This document shows, in pieces, positions 26,163 to 38,175 of a stretch of DNA of 64,000 nucleotides. The position numbers and the translations under genes were made by a program. This DNA is from Psococerastis gibbosa. Taxonomy: Eukaryota; Arthropoda; Insecta; Psocodea; Psocidae. The notes under the pieces were generated by a model. It ran no database searches, was not told where the DNA came from, and saw nothing but the letters and a program-made list of their open reading frames with translations. The stretch is taken from contig OZ020486.1 of assembly GCA_963971405.1 (NCBI GenBank), positions 31,767,419-31,831,418 of the forward strand, read 5' to 3'. Every line of letters starts with the position of its first letter. Position 1 is the stretch's first letter.

Positions 26163-26451
26163 CTAATGACCGTTTCCGACTTGTTTCCGTTCTTTCATTA
26201 GTCTGTTACATTCAATTAGCCCTTCCATAAAATGTGCCGTATCCGGATTAAAGTGAACAGCTTTCTTGAAGTCGGACAACGCAAGGTTGAAATCGCCCAT
26301 CCGATAGTGAACGGTTCCTCTGTTATAATAAGCAAGTCCTAAATTCGGGTATATAGCTAATGCTTTAGAATATGTAGCGATCGCATCGTCAAAATCGACG
26401 TTTTTGTACTGCGCGTGTCCGACGTTATTCAACGCTAAGGCTTCTTTGTAC
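26163..26451 (-). CDS. TTC32-like tetratricopeptide protein, last exon
   Basis: Acceptor TTTTCAG at 26452 opens YKEALALNNVGHAQYKNVDF, then DDAIATYSKALAIYPNLGLA, YYNRGTVHYRMGDFNLALSD and FKKAVHFNPDTAHFMEGLIE, stopping at 26163. These are about two and a half TPR repeats with the helix-turn-helix spacing and the YYNRG...LSDFKKA pattern of TTC32, a small protein of unknown function. The ATG-started frame extends right of the acceptor but enters intron sequence. Upstream exons were not identified. The name is by resemblance only; any small TPR co-chaperone could look similar. Confidence 0.72.
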
Positions 26452-26642
26452 CTGAAAATTAATATATAATTACAGGACATGTACCTGCCCCGCGCTGTAG
26501 TCTGCTGTGAACGATAACATATTATTACAATAGGCATATTGACTTATGAGTTTATGACTAACAAACCCAACCTCAAAGAGGTTTGACTGACACGCTGCTA
26601 CCTATATTATTATTATTATGTTGTTCTGTGGGCCATACTAAG

Positions 26643-27011
26643 TAGGTAGGGTACTAGGTATCTTGGGTAAAGGTTCAGTTTAGCTACCCCGCTGTATCAA
26701 AAGTCGAATGAAAATGGTTTTAATATGGAAGGAAAACATCCCATTTGCAAGGGAATTCATATTTTAAGCAAGGGTTGTCTTATTTACATGCCTCTGACAA
26801 TGTTCCTTCCATAAAAAATTTTATGAGCAATTTGTCCCTATACCTGCCCATGCAAAAATTCGAACTAAATTCGGCTGTAACTCAAGAACTGTACTTTTCC
26901 GACTTTTAATTCTTGCGGAAATGGGTTTCTTTAAAGCTAAATCAACGATAAACTAATAAATATATAATAAATAAAATAAACTGAACCTTTACCGTATATT
27001 GGCCCTACCTA
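26643..27011. mobile_element. MITE candidate upstream of the TTC32-like exon
   Basis: The ends are complementary: 'taggtaggg' plus 'ggtaaaggttcagttta' on the left (26643-26683) against 'taaactgaacctttacc' plus 'ccctaccta' on the right (26977-27011). The 370-bp element has no coding capacity. The target duplication is not clear. Confidence 0.6.
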
Positions 27012-29670
27012 ATTCAAGAATGCATGAACCATTTTCCAGGCATAAGTCGCATAACCATAGACGAAATATTGGATAAAGAAGGATAATATCATATCATGAC
27101 GTCTTAACTTCTTATAGCAAGCTGTGTCACCCTTGTTCAGACTTAATTGTAATTTACATATTGCCGTACGTAATGTTATATACATTATCTATCTACGTAA
27201 CATATCAACATTTTTTCCAAGAATTTCATAGTGGTGTGCCTCACCTTTCTATGTGATCTACATTCATTTTTAATGGCACTTATCTCTTTAGTCAAGTTTA
27301 CGTTCCTTCCACTTTCAACATAATATACCCATTTTAAAAAAAACTTTAGTCGTTTAGGTGATTAGAAGTCTTGTTCTCCTATCTCTTTTGTTGATAAACA
27401 ATATTCAAGGTCAAAACTCAAAAATCGAAAGAAGACTGCCGAGCACGCACTCTATGAGAATGTTTCTGAACCTAAATTTAGCGGGAACTTGAATAAGGTA
27501 TTTGTGGAAACTTTCAAAATGGTTATAGGCTAGTATATTTATAGTATATTTCTAAATATGCACTTTATTATCTAAGGCAACCACTTATAAGCCCCACGCA
27601 TTTGTAGAAACTCACTATTTTGCGCCTATTTATTAAAAAAAAAGTGTTCCCCTGCCCTCCCCCCCCCCTCAAAAACCTATCATTACGCCTATGATTACAG
27701 TGGCATTAATTAAAACGGAAATGAAAAGAATCCAACTGGCCTAATAATTATTTTATAAGCTATCTGTCAACGGAGTTTCGGATATTCAGACTATGGCCAT
27801 TCTGTTTTGAGTAGAATAGCACGAAAGTGGAATTTGACAATTTCCTCGGCATTCAATTTCTCGTAATATTTATTGCCATGTTCAGACACATTAAATTAAA
27901 CGCATTGGGGAATTTCGCAGTCCGACTCCAAGAATTCAAATGCTGGTACTGAGATGAACAAATTAATATTGAGACCCAATCGGAGCCCAGCCCATTCCCC
28001 GGGACACCAACGCCATTCGTTTTTGTTTGTTTGTAGGCCTACTAAGTCGAATTTCACAGCCAATATTCATAGTACAGGTTAAATAGGTACCGTCCCTAAC
28101 ACCGGATTGGCCACAATGTCCAACATTTGTACAAAAAACGGACGCCATACAATTATATTGTATAGGCTACTTTTACCGTTTTTTATATGTAGGCTACCTA
28201 TGTACCAATCTATTCTGAATATTTATGCCAATAGGTGTTAGTGACGCGGTAACTTATCATGAATCAGGGGGATTCGAATGGTCCTTAACAGTTTTAATAC
28301 CTTATTATTATCGTAGCAATGGGCTTCGCGGTAACATATCACATAAAATGTAGTTTTTATTTCGCGTACTATTCAGCTAGGCTATATATTGCATGGATAT
28401 TGTAGCTTACTTCTTTTAGGCCTACCATAACTTTACAAGGCCGTAGCCAGGATTTTATTTTATGAAGGGGGGGGGGGTGCCAACTGTGATCCTATCTAAC
28501 GTAATCTTTTTCATGAGAACTCAATTGTATCTAGTGTATTCTTTTGAAGTTGTTACTCTTATATGATTCAATAATAGCTAATTTATTCCATGACGGACAT
28601 AGTTTTGTTGCGGATACGACGTAGGCAGATAATGCGGACTAAATCATAATGCTACTAATTACGACGATTTAGATACCGTAGTATAGAAATAGCAAGTCGT
28701 CATTACGCAAAGTAATATATAATATATATATAATACGAGAGTCCAGAGGTCTCACGCATTGTAACAGCAGTAAAGGTTATAATTTACAGAGGAAGACTTA
28801 TTCATATTACCGGTACTTTATTTACTTAATTCTCAATTCTTCATTAGGGGGGGGGGGCTTACTGGGTTGCAGCCCCCTCCCTCTGGCTATACGGCCTCGG
28901 TAACATGTATAATCCACGGGTGGAGATTGTGTCATACCATGACACCGTCTCACTGGAACAATGTTTTATTTTAATGAGGAATCGTTACTATGCATTAAAA
29001 AATTTAATTAAAAATAAAATAAAATTATTAACTTGAGATCCTGCAAATATAGTCTACAACCGTAATTCCTTATTATTTAATTATTAACTAATATGCCAAC
29101 AATATATTCTGTAATTCTCTCCAACCCCCAAAAGAACAAACTGAACAAATCCTCCGTACTTAGGCTAGTCATGCACTACACCACACACACAGTACAATAG
29201 GCATTCAACCCGATCACGGGTTGATATTTACATTGTCTGCTAATCTCTCAAAAATCCGCTTTGACGTGGATTAGGATTTCCCTTTGACAGTTCAAATCAA
29301 AGCTAAATACTATGAAATAGGTAAATCCCACGGACTTAACTCCAATTAATGCACAGTAAGCTCTTATTTTGCTGTATGCTATTATCCTGTGCATAGAATC
29401 AGCCATGGTACCTATAGTAATTACCGCATCGTGTATACCTAACACTATAACATACAGCATGTATGCCTATATACTGTATGTATAGGCATTGGACAATGCC
29501 TCTAATTCATTGTAAAACCAGCACAAGCTATAGGTACATGCAGATACGGTGAGGATCTCGGGGTTGTCATAAAATAGCTTAATTGAATTACAAATAAAAA
29601 TAACAAAGAGATACCATCCAGTTTCTTAGAAATAAGTTGATCTGGGTTTTGCCTAAACGATCTTGGCAGG
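27012..29670. other. Unassigned region, with one hAT-like MITE
   Basis: Apart from the G-run MITE at 28437-28899 and a C-run near 27655-27668, nothing is recognised. If the TTC32-like gene has 5' exons they probably lie here or beyond the BEL element. Confidence 0.5.
28437..28899. mobile_element. hAT-type MITE candidate with G-runs
   Basis: The ends 'aaggccgtagccagga' and, in complement, 'gaggccgtatagccagagg' are imperfect inverted repeats. A G-run follows each end ('gaagggggggggggtgcc', 'ttagggggggggggctt'). No coding capacity; target duplication not resolved. Confidence 0.55.
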
Positions 29671-29675
29671 GCGAC

Positions 29676-29866
29676 TGTTGGAAAACTTAATACTTTACCG
29701 CCACTTTCGATTGGCTGCACTCTTGCATTCTCATGTTTGTTATTATCAATTGTGCATTATATAAAAACAGAGGGATTTATTAAACGATGTATGTATATTT
29801 TTTCCTAATAAAGACAATCAAGTATCCAGTTACTAACTGATGTGAAGGGTAAGGTCATTATTGACA
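29676..29866 (+). repeat. BEL/Pao 5' LTR
   Basis: 191 bp, TG...CA ends. Contains a 'tatataaaa' promoter-like box and 'aataaa' polyadenylation signal. By eye it is identical to the 3' LTR. Confidence 0.96.
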
Positions 29867-30079
29867 TCTGGCGACCGTTTGGAAAGGACTTGTAACTTAG
29901 ACGAAGTTGACGAACAATAATTGATGATGGTGCTGAAGAATTGTTCGACGTTCGGTATTGTTGATGACTAATTGTACTGCAAGGATAAGAAGCGATTATA
30001 CGTAAGTGCTGTAAGAGGCGTCGTTGGTAACCGGACGACTGTGACGTATATATTGCCAGGTACGAAATTTACAATAGTC

Positions 30080-33000
30080 ATGGAAGAAGAGCAAATTGAT
30101 AAAGTGAAGCTGAGCCGTAAACTGCTGCGAAGCACTGTTACCAAGATTTCAAATGAATTGCAACGGAAGGATTTGAGTCATGACACTGTAAGGATCAAGG
30201 TTTCTCTCATCGAGCAGCTTGAAACAGAATTGTCTAGTAAGGATGAAATAGTTATGGACAATCTGCTATTCTCGGGAGACGAATCAGCTTGTGAGCAAGA
30301 ATATGAACATGTGATGCACTACAGAGAACTTATTGAAAGGGTGAAATTGTTTAAAATGCAAGATTTAGGTATTGCAGATGGTTATATCTCAGAAGCTTCA
30401 TCAGTAGGGGGCATGAATAGTGGTAATGGGAATTGTAATGTAAACATCAACCTGCCCAAGTTAGAGTTAGAGTCATTTGACGTGCAACCTAATAATTATT
30501 TAAATTTTTGGGCACAGTTCAAGCCTATTCACGAAGCCACGCATTTAACCAATGACATGAAATTTCAGTACCTACGTATGACAGTAAAGGGTAGCTCTAA
30601 AAATTTGGTTGACAGTTATCCCATTTCTAGTAATAATTATACTAAAGTTATTGAACATCTGAAAGAAAGATTTGGGAAGGACGAGTTGATTGTTCAGTCT
30701 CTATACAGGGATTTGTTAGGACTCGTCAGAGCTAGACCTAATATTATTGTATTGGCTGATGCAGTTCAATGTAAGATACGTAGTCTGGAAAGTTTAGGCA
30801 TCACAAAAGATAAGTCAGACATACTAGTACCACTTATCGAGGAATGCTTGACAGAAGACATTCAGGAACGTTGGCAGCGTCAGGATATCGATAGCAAGGC
30901 AAATAAGCTAGACGCTATTCTAACATTCATTAGTAAGGAAGCATCGGCCACTCATAGAGTTAAAGAAATTACGAGCGTTGTTCCGGCTACTGCGGCAGCA
31001 TTGGTATCGACTAAAGCTAAGGAGAGGGTTTCTACTTCAGGCCAATCTGGCATGAAATGTATTTTCTGTAGTAACAACCACCTCAGTAAGGATTGTCGCA
31101 AACCAATGACTGTAGAAGCCAGGCGCGAACTGGTAAGGAAAAGTAAGGTTTGTTATGCTTGCTTAAGGTATGGCCATCCAATGGCCAAATGTCGTACTCG
31201 AGTCGATTGTACTAAATGCACAGGGAGACACTATGATATTGTCTGCCCAGGGTCTTCGAAGGACTCGAAGTATAATGCCAAGTCTTCTACTGAAACGGTT
31301 AGGACGGAAATTAGCATGCTAGCAGGGCAAGAAGTTGGCGACGATGTTGTGTTACAAACATTACTTGTAAAGGTTGGGGGTTGTACCGCAAGGGCTATAA
31401 TTGATTCGGGAAGTCAACGCAGCTACATTGCCTCATCACTTTGCAATCGTATGTCGTTTAACAAGGTGGGAGAGGAGAAGTTCTGCCACATGCTGTTTGG
31501 TGGCAGCGTCTCTGAGATTGTGAACCATGATTTAGTAGATGTAACTTTATACAGCTTGTATGGAAAGGGAATGTTTTCATTCAAAGCTCTGTGTCTTGAT
31601 CGCATTTGTGGGCAAGTTGAAAGTAAGGTGAGTGAAAAGGTTGTTTTGGACCTACGTAAAGAAGGAATTCTTTTGACTGATACTAAGGGTGATCTTCCTA
31701 TTGAAATTTTATTGGGAGCTGATGTAATGGCCTCTTTAATTGTGAGTGTGCGATCCGTAGGTAAGGTTCTCGCCTTTGAGACGCGTCTTGGATGGTGTTT
31801 GGTTGGATCTGTTAGTAAGGGAGCGTCATCGCTGCTCAACATGTCTATGTCTCTATTAAATGTATTGCCGAATATGTGGGACTTAGAACCCTTAGGTATT
31901 GAAAAGGCAAAATCAATTTCAGTTCAGGAAGAGGAGTGTCTGAAACAATTTAAAAATACTATTAAGTTTTCAGGTGATCGTTATCATGTATCCTTACCTT
32001 GGCGTGAAGGCCATCCTCCTTTGCCGTCAGAGCGTGACCTGGCGGAAAGTAGACTGAGACAGGTGGTATACAGGCTTGAGAGAAATGGACTGTACGGAAA
32101 ATATGATGAAGTCTTCCAACAATGGGAATCGGAAGGTATTATAGAATTTGTTAAGAATGACGATTATGAAGGTCATTACCTGCCCCATAGACCGGTCATT
32201 AAGGAAGGTAAGTCGACCAGTCTTCGTCCAGTATTTGACGCTTCCGCTAAGTCGCGTAGAGGTGGAGCTGTGTCGCTCAATGAATGCCTACACACTGGAC
32301 CTAATCTAGTTAATGAATTGTTTAGAGTATTGCTGTCTTTTCGACAGAATTCTGTAGGAATTACTGCGGACATAAGGCAAGCCTTTCTTATGATTGGGCT
32401 GTCCAAGGATAGTGACAAGAATCAGCTGAAATTTTTATGGATTCGTGAGGGAAAAATTATTGTCTATCGACATTGTCGTGTAGTATTTGGGCTATCGCCA
32501 AGTCCCTTTTTACTTCAGGCTACCTTAGGTCATCATTTGTCGAAGTTTGGAGAAGCAGGCCGTGATTTGCTTAATTCATTATATGTTGATGACTGCGTGC
32601 GGTCCGAGAAAAATCGAGATTCTGCGGAATTGTTTAAGCAAACAGCTGTTCACATGTTAGCTCCGACCTTTGAGTTGCGGAGGTGGGTAATGACAGGTGA
32701 TAATTGTGGGCCTACGAAGGTTTTAGGTATTAAGTGGGTTCCGGAGACTGACGCAATAGCATGCTGCAAGCCTAGGGCAATTGAGGGTAATGAAATTACG
32801 AAACGATCATTGCTAACAATGATAGGACGCGTATACGATCCACTCGGAATTATCTCTGCAGCTATGCTTCCACTAAAGGTTGTTTTGCAGGAATGTTTTA
32901 AGCAAAAACTTGAGTGGGATACGGCACTCCCTCGTGAATTGCATCTGAAAGTTGAGCGCTGGCTAACTGAGGTGAACATGATTGAAGAGATTATGCTGAA

Positions 33001-35164
33001 GAGGTGTGTGAAGGTCCAAAATGCAACAGAGGTTCAACTTCACGTATTTTGCGACGCTAGTAAGATTGGTTTGGGAGTTTGTGTTTATTTGAGATCCAAA
33101 AATGAAAGTAGTGTGAAAGTATCTCTTGTCACTGGTAAAAGTCGTGTTTGTCCTCTGGAAGGTGTATCGACTATACCTCGCCTTGAGTTATTGAGTGCAA
33201 CGCTAGGTTGTAGATTGGCGCAACAAGTAAACTCTACGTACAAGGTAGAAAAGGTGACGTTTTGGTCCGATTCTATGGTGTCACTCTGTTGGATAAGAAG
33301 TGGTCATAGGCAAGGTTGGGTTGGGAATCGCGTGAAGGAAATCAGGGCCCTCTCAGACGTTAACAGTTGGCGTTTTGTGCCTGGGGAATTAAATCCTGCC
33401 GATTTGTTTAGTCGTGGGTGCCTGCTGTCTGAGTTAAAAGATCGAGAATGGGATCGAGGTCCTGATTGGTTGCATCTTTCTGAGAAAGACTGGCCTGCCA
33501 TAGAATTTGGTACTCCTGATGAAGCGATGGTGGAGAGTAAAGTGTGTCTTATAAATCTTTTTGAACCGGACATAAATTTTAATTATTTCAGTTCTTTTAA
33601 GAAGAATGTACGTGTCATGGGGTGGATTTCACGTTTCATCAATAACGCGCGAAGTGGCAAAGAGAATTCAAATGAACTAACTGTATCGGAGATAGCAGCG
33701 GCGGAGTTGAAACTTTTCAAGTATATTCAGGCTAGGTGGCCTCCGGACGCTGGTGAATTATTGACCGAAATCGATAAAAACGGATTGATTAGAGTTCGTA
33801 GTAAAATTTTAAGTGAAACATTCTCGGAAGAATTTAAAACTCCCATTTTGTTAGGAGGTTGTGACTTAATAAAGGCTCTCATTAAGGAAGAACATGAAAA
33901 AATGCATCACGTAGGCGTAAATTGGATATTGAATTATTTTCGGAATAAATTTTGGATAGTTAAGGGAAGACAATTGGTTAAAGGGGTTATAAGGAGATGT
34001 GTTCCGTGTCAGAAATTTCGGAAAAAACCTATGGTAACACCGCCAATAGGCCTTCCCAATTATAGAGTTGAATTAGGGAAAGTATTTCAAGTCTGTGGAT
34101 GCGATTTATTCGGACCATTGTTTTTACGTGACCAATCTAAGGTATGGGTGGTCATTTTCACTTGTGCGGTGTACAGGGCCGTACATTTTGAGATAGTAGA
34201 TACGTGCTCAAGTGAATCCTTCTGTCGAGCTCTCAGAAGAATGATTTCTAGACGCGGAAAAATTTCTGTCATGATTTCAGATAACGGAACCAATATGAAA
34301 GGCCTTTGGAACAGTATTCGTGTCGAAGCTGTCGCTGACTTGAGTGTCGTATGGCGTTTCAATGTGCCCACGGCTAGTTGGTGGGGAGGATTCTTTGAAC
34401 GATTGATTGGTGTCATAAAAATGTGTTTGAAGACATCATTGGGACGTGCACTTCTAACCGCGGAAGAATTATACACAGTAGTTGTCGAAATCGAGGCAGT
34501 CATGAATAATAGACCTCTAACTTATGTTACAATGGATTTGGACGAACCTGCTGCTATAACTCCTTCCAACTTTCTTCAACAAGAAGAGACGAGTGTTAAT
34601 ATGCCAGAGTTAGATGCGGTGGATAGAAATAGTCTAATTCAAAGAGTTAGGTATGTAGCTACTGTTCGTGAAGATTTGAAGATTCGCTTTAAAAGTGAGT
34701 ACTTAGGAGCATTGTTTCTGAGGAACCAGAAGATTTCTAACGATGAAATTAAGGTTGGGTCGGTTGTGTATATAACTTCTGATAATAAAAAGAGAATCGA
34801 CTGGAATTTAGGTAGAGTGATGGAGTTGATGCCGGGTAAGGACCAGGTATGTCGCGTAGTTCGTTTGAAAACTGCTAAGGGGGAGGTGTTGCGTCCAGTG
34901 CAACGATTGTGCGTGCTTGAAGGTCTCACCCCGACACCTGAACTGACTGATGTACGTAGCTATGACGATGGTATTCTTGACAGACCTGACGTTAGGGCTA
35001 TATATGATAGTCATTCTGACGTAATGAACGCTGATATTGTAGACGATAGTAACTCTGACTTGGGTAATGATGGAGATGAACCTGCGTATGGCAGTGGGCA
35101 GACAACTAATAGCCAAACGCGAACAGGTAGAGTTGTTCGAAAACCCGATCGTCTTGATCTCTAA
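30080..35164 (+). CDS. BEL/Pao Gag-Pol polyprotein (1,694 aa)
   Basis: The polyprotein builds the particle and carries out protein processing, reverse transcription and integration. The first ATG is 30080; the frame is open to 29972 only via a TTG. In order: Gag with the NLPKLELESFDVQ motif; zinc knuckles (CIFCSNNHLSKDC and CYACLRYGHPMAKC, near residues 326-380); aspartic protease (IIDSGSQRSYIA, near 440); Pao-type RT (GITADIRQAFLMI, FGLSPSPFLLQATL, LYVDDCVRS, about 700-870); RNase H (HVFCDASKIGLGVCVYLR, FWSDSMVSLCWI); integrase with HHCC zinc region, catalytic GCDLFGPL, ISDNGTNMKG and the ERLIGVIK glutamate (about 1267-1480). There is no env. The C-terminus ends RTGRVVRKPDRLDL. No break is seen. 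Confidence 0.96.
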   Translation: MEEEQIDKVKLSRKLLRSTVTKISNELQRKDLSHDTVRIKVSLIEQLETELSSKDEIVMDNLLFSGDESACEQEYEHVMHYRELIERVKLFKMQDLGIADGYISEASSVGGMNSGNGNCNVNINLPKLELESFDVQPNNYLNFWAQFKPIHEATHLTNDMKFQYLRMTVKGSSKNLVDSYPISSNNYTKVIEHLKERFGKDELIVQSLYRDLLGLVRARPNIIVLADAVQCKIRSLESLGITKDKSDILVPLIEECLTEDIQERWQRQDIDSKANKLDAILTFISKEASATHRVKEITSVVPATAAALVSTKAKERVSTSGQSGMKCIFCSNNHLSKDCRKPMTVEARRELVRKSKVCYACLRYGHPMAKCRTRVDCTKCTGRHYDIVCPGSSKDSKYNAKSSTETVRTEISMLAGQEVGDDVVLQTLLVKVGGCTARAIIDSGSQRSYIASSLCNRMSFNKVGEEKFCHMLFGGSVSEIVNHDLVDVTLYSLYGKGMFSFKALCLDRICGQVESKVSEKVVLDLRKEGILLTDTKGDLPIEILLGADVMASLIVSVRSVGKVLAFETRLGWCLVGSVSKGASSLLNMSMSLLNVLPNMWDLEPLGIEKAKSISVQEEECLKQFKNTIKFSGDRYHVSLPWREGHPPLPSERDLAESRLRQVVYRLERNGLYGKYDEVFQQWESEGIIEFVKNDDYEGHYLPHRPVIKEGKSTSLRPVFDASAKSRRGGAVSLNECLHTGPNLVNELFRVLLSFRQNSVGITADIRQAFLMIGLSKDSDKNQLKFLWIREGKIIVYRHCRVVFGLSPSPFLLQATLGHHLSKFGEAGRDLLNSLYVDDCVRSEKNRDSAELFKQTAVHMLAPTFELRRWVMTGDNCGPTKVLGIKWVPETDAIACCKPRAIEGNEITKRSLLTMIGRVYDPLGIISAAMLPLKVVLQECFKQKLEWDTALPRELHLKVERWLTEVNMIEEIMLKRCVKVQNATEVQLHVFCDASKIGLGVCVYLRSKNESSVKVSLVTGKSRVCPLEGVSTIPRLELLSATLGCRLAQQVNSTYKVEKVTFWSDSMVSLCWIRSGHRQGWVGNRVKEIRALSDVNSWRFVPGELNPADLFSRGCLLSELKDREWDRGPDWLHLSEKDWPAIEFGTPDEAMVESKVCLINLFEPDINFNYFSSFKKNVRVMGWISRFINNARSGKENSNELTVSEIAAAELKLFKYIQARWPPDAGELLTEIDKNGLIRVRSKILSETFSEEFKTPILLGGCDLIKALIKEEHEKMHHVGVNWILNYFRNKFWIVKGRQLVKGVIRRCVPCQKFRKKPMVTPPIGLPNYRVELGKVFQVCGCDLFGPLFLRDQSKVWVVIFTCAVYRAVHFEIVDTCSSESFCRALRRMISRRGKISVMISDNGTNMKGLWNSIRVEAVADLSVVWRFNVPTASWWGGFFERLIGVIKMCLKTSLGRALLTAEELYTVVVEIEAVMNNRPLTYVTMDLDEPAAITPSNFLQQEETSVNMPELDAVDRNSLIQRVRYVATVREDLKIRFKSEYLGALFLRNQKISNDEIKVGSVVYITSDNKKRIDWNLGRVMELMPGKDQVCRVVRLKTAKGEVLRPVQRLCVLEGLTPTPELTDVRSYDDGILDRPDVRAIYDSHSDVMNADIVDDSNSDLGNDGDEPAYGSGQTTNSQTRTGRVVRKPDRLDL

Positions 35165-35274
35165 GTAGTTGAAAAAATTGTAATCTTACTGTTTCGGGTT
35201 ATGGGGATCACGTTTTTATTTTTTTTATTTATGTGAAGAATAGGCGGAAAGCCACCAATTCTTCAGTGGGAGGA

Positions 35275-35465
35275 TGTTGGAAAACTTAATACTTTACCGC
35301 CACTTTCGATTGGCTGCACTCTTGCATTCTCATGTTTGTTATTATCAATTGTGCATTATATAAAAACAGAGGGATTTATTAAACGATGTATGTATATTTT
35401 TTCCTAATAAAGACAATCAAGTATCCAGTTACTAACTGATGTGAAGGGTAAGGTCATTATTGACA
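35275..35465 (+). repeat. BEL/Pao 3' LTR
   Basis: 191 bp, identical to the 5' LTR, preceded by the purine tract 'agtgggagga' and followed by the GCGAC target duplication. Confidence 0.96.
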
Positions 35466-35470
35466 GCGAC

Positions 35471-36891
35471 AGCATTGCCTAATGAAGTTCACTTACGGAG
35501 TATGGGTAACTTCTCATAAGAAGACCTTTCACTTTGCTACTGATGGCGCCAATTGTATTTTTTTAAAGAGGGTATTGTGTTCATAAAGCTAAATATTAAT
35601 ATATTATAGTATATATATATATTATAATATCTTCGAATGATAAGCGAACACAATAGAGAAAAGAGGGGTAGCCTACACCGTGTACGTACACTACCCATAC
35701 CTTTCACAGCGCGTATATATACCGCAGCAGCAGATGACAAATACAAAATTACAATTTAATGCCACATGTTGTAAATTGAGTTTTGCGGTTTTTGCCCTGA
35801 TGATCAAAGACCTTTTAATGAAACCTGCTTGGTAGAATCCTTTGAGGGTTAGATCATATTATAAAGGCTAACAATTCATTGATGTCAAAAATATATAGGC
35901 TTTACTAGGCTGCATGGAAATACGTGTTTTCGAAGCTTACACATGAAGCAATTAATTAAGAAGGTAGTTTACGCCAATGATAAGCTTGCCACATCTTGTC
36001 CATTATCACTTGTATAGCCGGTGCAGGTTGACATCGAGGACGTATAGGCCTACCTAACGAGTTTGCCAATGACCCAAATTCATAATAACAATATATAACA
36101 ATACAAAACAATATATAATATATAAATAATTTCTGAAATCCATGGGTGCTGGTCGTTGATAAAGATTTTTTTTTTTTTTTTTTCTGGCGTCGGCGATGGG
36201 GAGCCATTCAGCCCTGATATTGAATATAGGGGGCGTATGAGCCACTATACGTAAGTATAGATCTAGGTTCATGAAAACGTCCTCTAGGACATTTTATCGT
36301 TATATATAAGCAATTCAGTCTTTAGGCCGTAACTATAGACAGGAAGCACCATTAGGCACAAAGTCACAAGTAAGATGAGTTGCCTATTAGCAAAAGTAAT
36401 CCTCTCCATTTTTTTCAGTTTTGAGATATTCGCGCCATTTTTTTTATTTTTCAATACTCTATCCGATGAATCAGATATTGAGACGCAAAAGCAATTCTAA
36501 TACTGTTAAAAAATTAGCTTTAAAAACTGTAATGTTATACCTCATGGCGTTGCGGCACAGCAGTTTTTTGCGGTTTCTGAAAAATCGACCTGGGAGGACA
36601 GGATTGCTTTTGCTAATAGGCAACTCAGATATACCACAAGAAAACTATTTGCCGCAAGTCTTTACACCATTGCTAACGGTACCTGATTTCTTTATCTATA
36701 ATTTTTGTATTTACTAAGCTACTGTACGATAATGCACGGATGAATGAACGGACAGGAGGAAGAACGAAGATACACCTGAGCGGGGATATCCCGTATCACC
36801 GAAAAAGTCAGCTAGAGAAAGGAGGTAAGCATGTTGTTTGGTGGAGCCACACGGTGGAGAGAAGATGCGGCCACCTGCTGCAATGTGTGAG
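35471..36891. other. Unassigned region right of the BEL element
   Basis: AT-rich, with an (at)n stretch near 35606-35632 and a poly-T at about 36166-36183. The ORFs here are short and featureless. Confidence 0.5.
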
Positions 36892-37130
36892 CAGTGGCGG
36901 CGCTACGGGGGTGCACGAGGGGGCCTGGCCCCCCCAACAGTTTCTCCGGCCCCTCCGGGCCCCCCCCCCACTTTTGAGATATTTTACATGTTGTTAAATT
37001 GCAGAATTATTGAACGGTATACCTACTCCCAATGAAAAATGTTTTGTTTTTTCATTGCCCCCCCCCCCCCAGATAGAAGTCATGCCCCCCCCTTGGCCCC
37101 ACCGCCTTAAAATTTCTAGCGCCGCCACTG
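36892..37130. mobile_element. hAT-type MITE with C/G-rich arms
   Basis: Terminal inverted repeats CAGTGGCGGCGCTA (36892) and its complement ending 37130. The flanks TGTGTGAG (36884-36891) and TGTGTGAT (37131-37138) match 7 of 8, fitting an 8-bp hAT duplication. Long C-runs lie at both ends. Non-coding. Confidence 0.82.
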
Positions 37131-38175
37131 TGTGTGATGGACTCTGGTGGACAACCAAGGATGTCCCTAGAAATCAAAGTTAGGGAGGACTTACATTGAA
37201 TTAGGCCTATACATTTCTTAAAGTTAAAATTTGGCACAGACATTTTATAAATATTGGATGACATCTACGGTAAGCATAAACTCAGTTTTACTGTTATACA
37301 GTATGTAATATACATGTCATTAATGTAAACTATGCTGCTGGTAGCCTTTGACTGGATGTATGCGTGTATGACACTTATATGCTTTAGTTACCTACATTGA
37401 CCATTAATTTCATACATTTTAATTAGATTAGAACCCACTTCGCATTTCTCACATTTGATCGCTGTTTTAAAAAATGTAGGCTTAACTCGTAAAATGAAAC
37501 TGGCGTGGATGAAAATTCAAAATAAAGTTATTAAAAGTCACTTTGAGCTGACGCGCAACAGCGGTTTTAGAACTTGAGAGTGACGTCAGGTGTAGACGTT
37601 AAACCTTTACCCTTCAATTTCTTTTCATCCATTTTCTACCAGGGAATTTTCAAAATATTATACAGCACGCCTTATAAGGCCATGTTCGGAGGCAATATTG
37701 AATAATTTAGTTATATACAGTATACTGTACCGTGCTGCTGTAATTTTCTTGTCAACGGAGCTTATTTTGCATTTTTTTTTAAATGTGTTACCTATTACAA
37801 TATTGCACTGTATTGCACTAGGATATAGGCTAGTTGTGTTATTCTGCAAGAATATTTTACTAAGTTACCGTAAAAGTGATTTTTCTGGAAAGGCGCGCTG
37901 TATTTCATTTAATTCCTTCTTAATCATTACGTTTTGGATTACGGTTGAACAATATAATATAATAGGATAAAACTTTACAAACTTGTATAATGTACTGTAC
38001 ATACAGTAACTGCTGGCACAGCCTCGTTCCCATACTTGGTCGAGCTGAAGCCTGTTACAATGTCAATGGTAAGCATGTCTGAGCTTACCCATTGCCACTT
38101 GTAGGGGTGTGGGTTGGCATCGAGGAGTGAACCGGTTGGCCAACGACTACCACAAATTCATTCGGTCACAATACC
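37131..38175. other. Unassigned region
   Basis: Nothing recognised. The ORF at 37698-37970 is rich in hydrophobic residues as AT-rich random frames are, and has no family signature. Confidence 0.45.

Larger units (their letters stand above)
29676..35465 (+). mobile_element. Full-length BEL/Pao LTR retrotransposon
   Basis: Identical 191-bp LTRs (29676-29866, 35275-35465) start TGTTGG and end TTGACA, with TATAAAA and AATAAA inside. The target duplication is GCGAC (29671-29675, 35466-35470). The primer-binding site TGGCGACCG at 29869-29877 fits a tRNA-Arg 3' end. The polypurine tract 'gtgggagga' abuts the 3' LTR. It encodes a single uninterrupted gag-pol frame. Identical LTRs mean a very recent insertion. 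Confidence 0.97.

Noticed and set aside
29972-30079. N-terminal extension of BEL Gag-Pol
   Set aside because: It also starts at TTG; the ATG at 30080 precedes the first Gag-like sequence.
29590-35490. A possible small minus-strand exon (NAVALPRSFRQNPDQL...) split by the BEL insertion
   Set aside because: Flanking AG and GT dinucleotides exist, but the sequence matches no family I know and cannot be tied to the TTC32-like gene; chance is likely.
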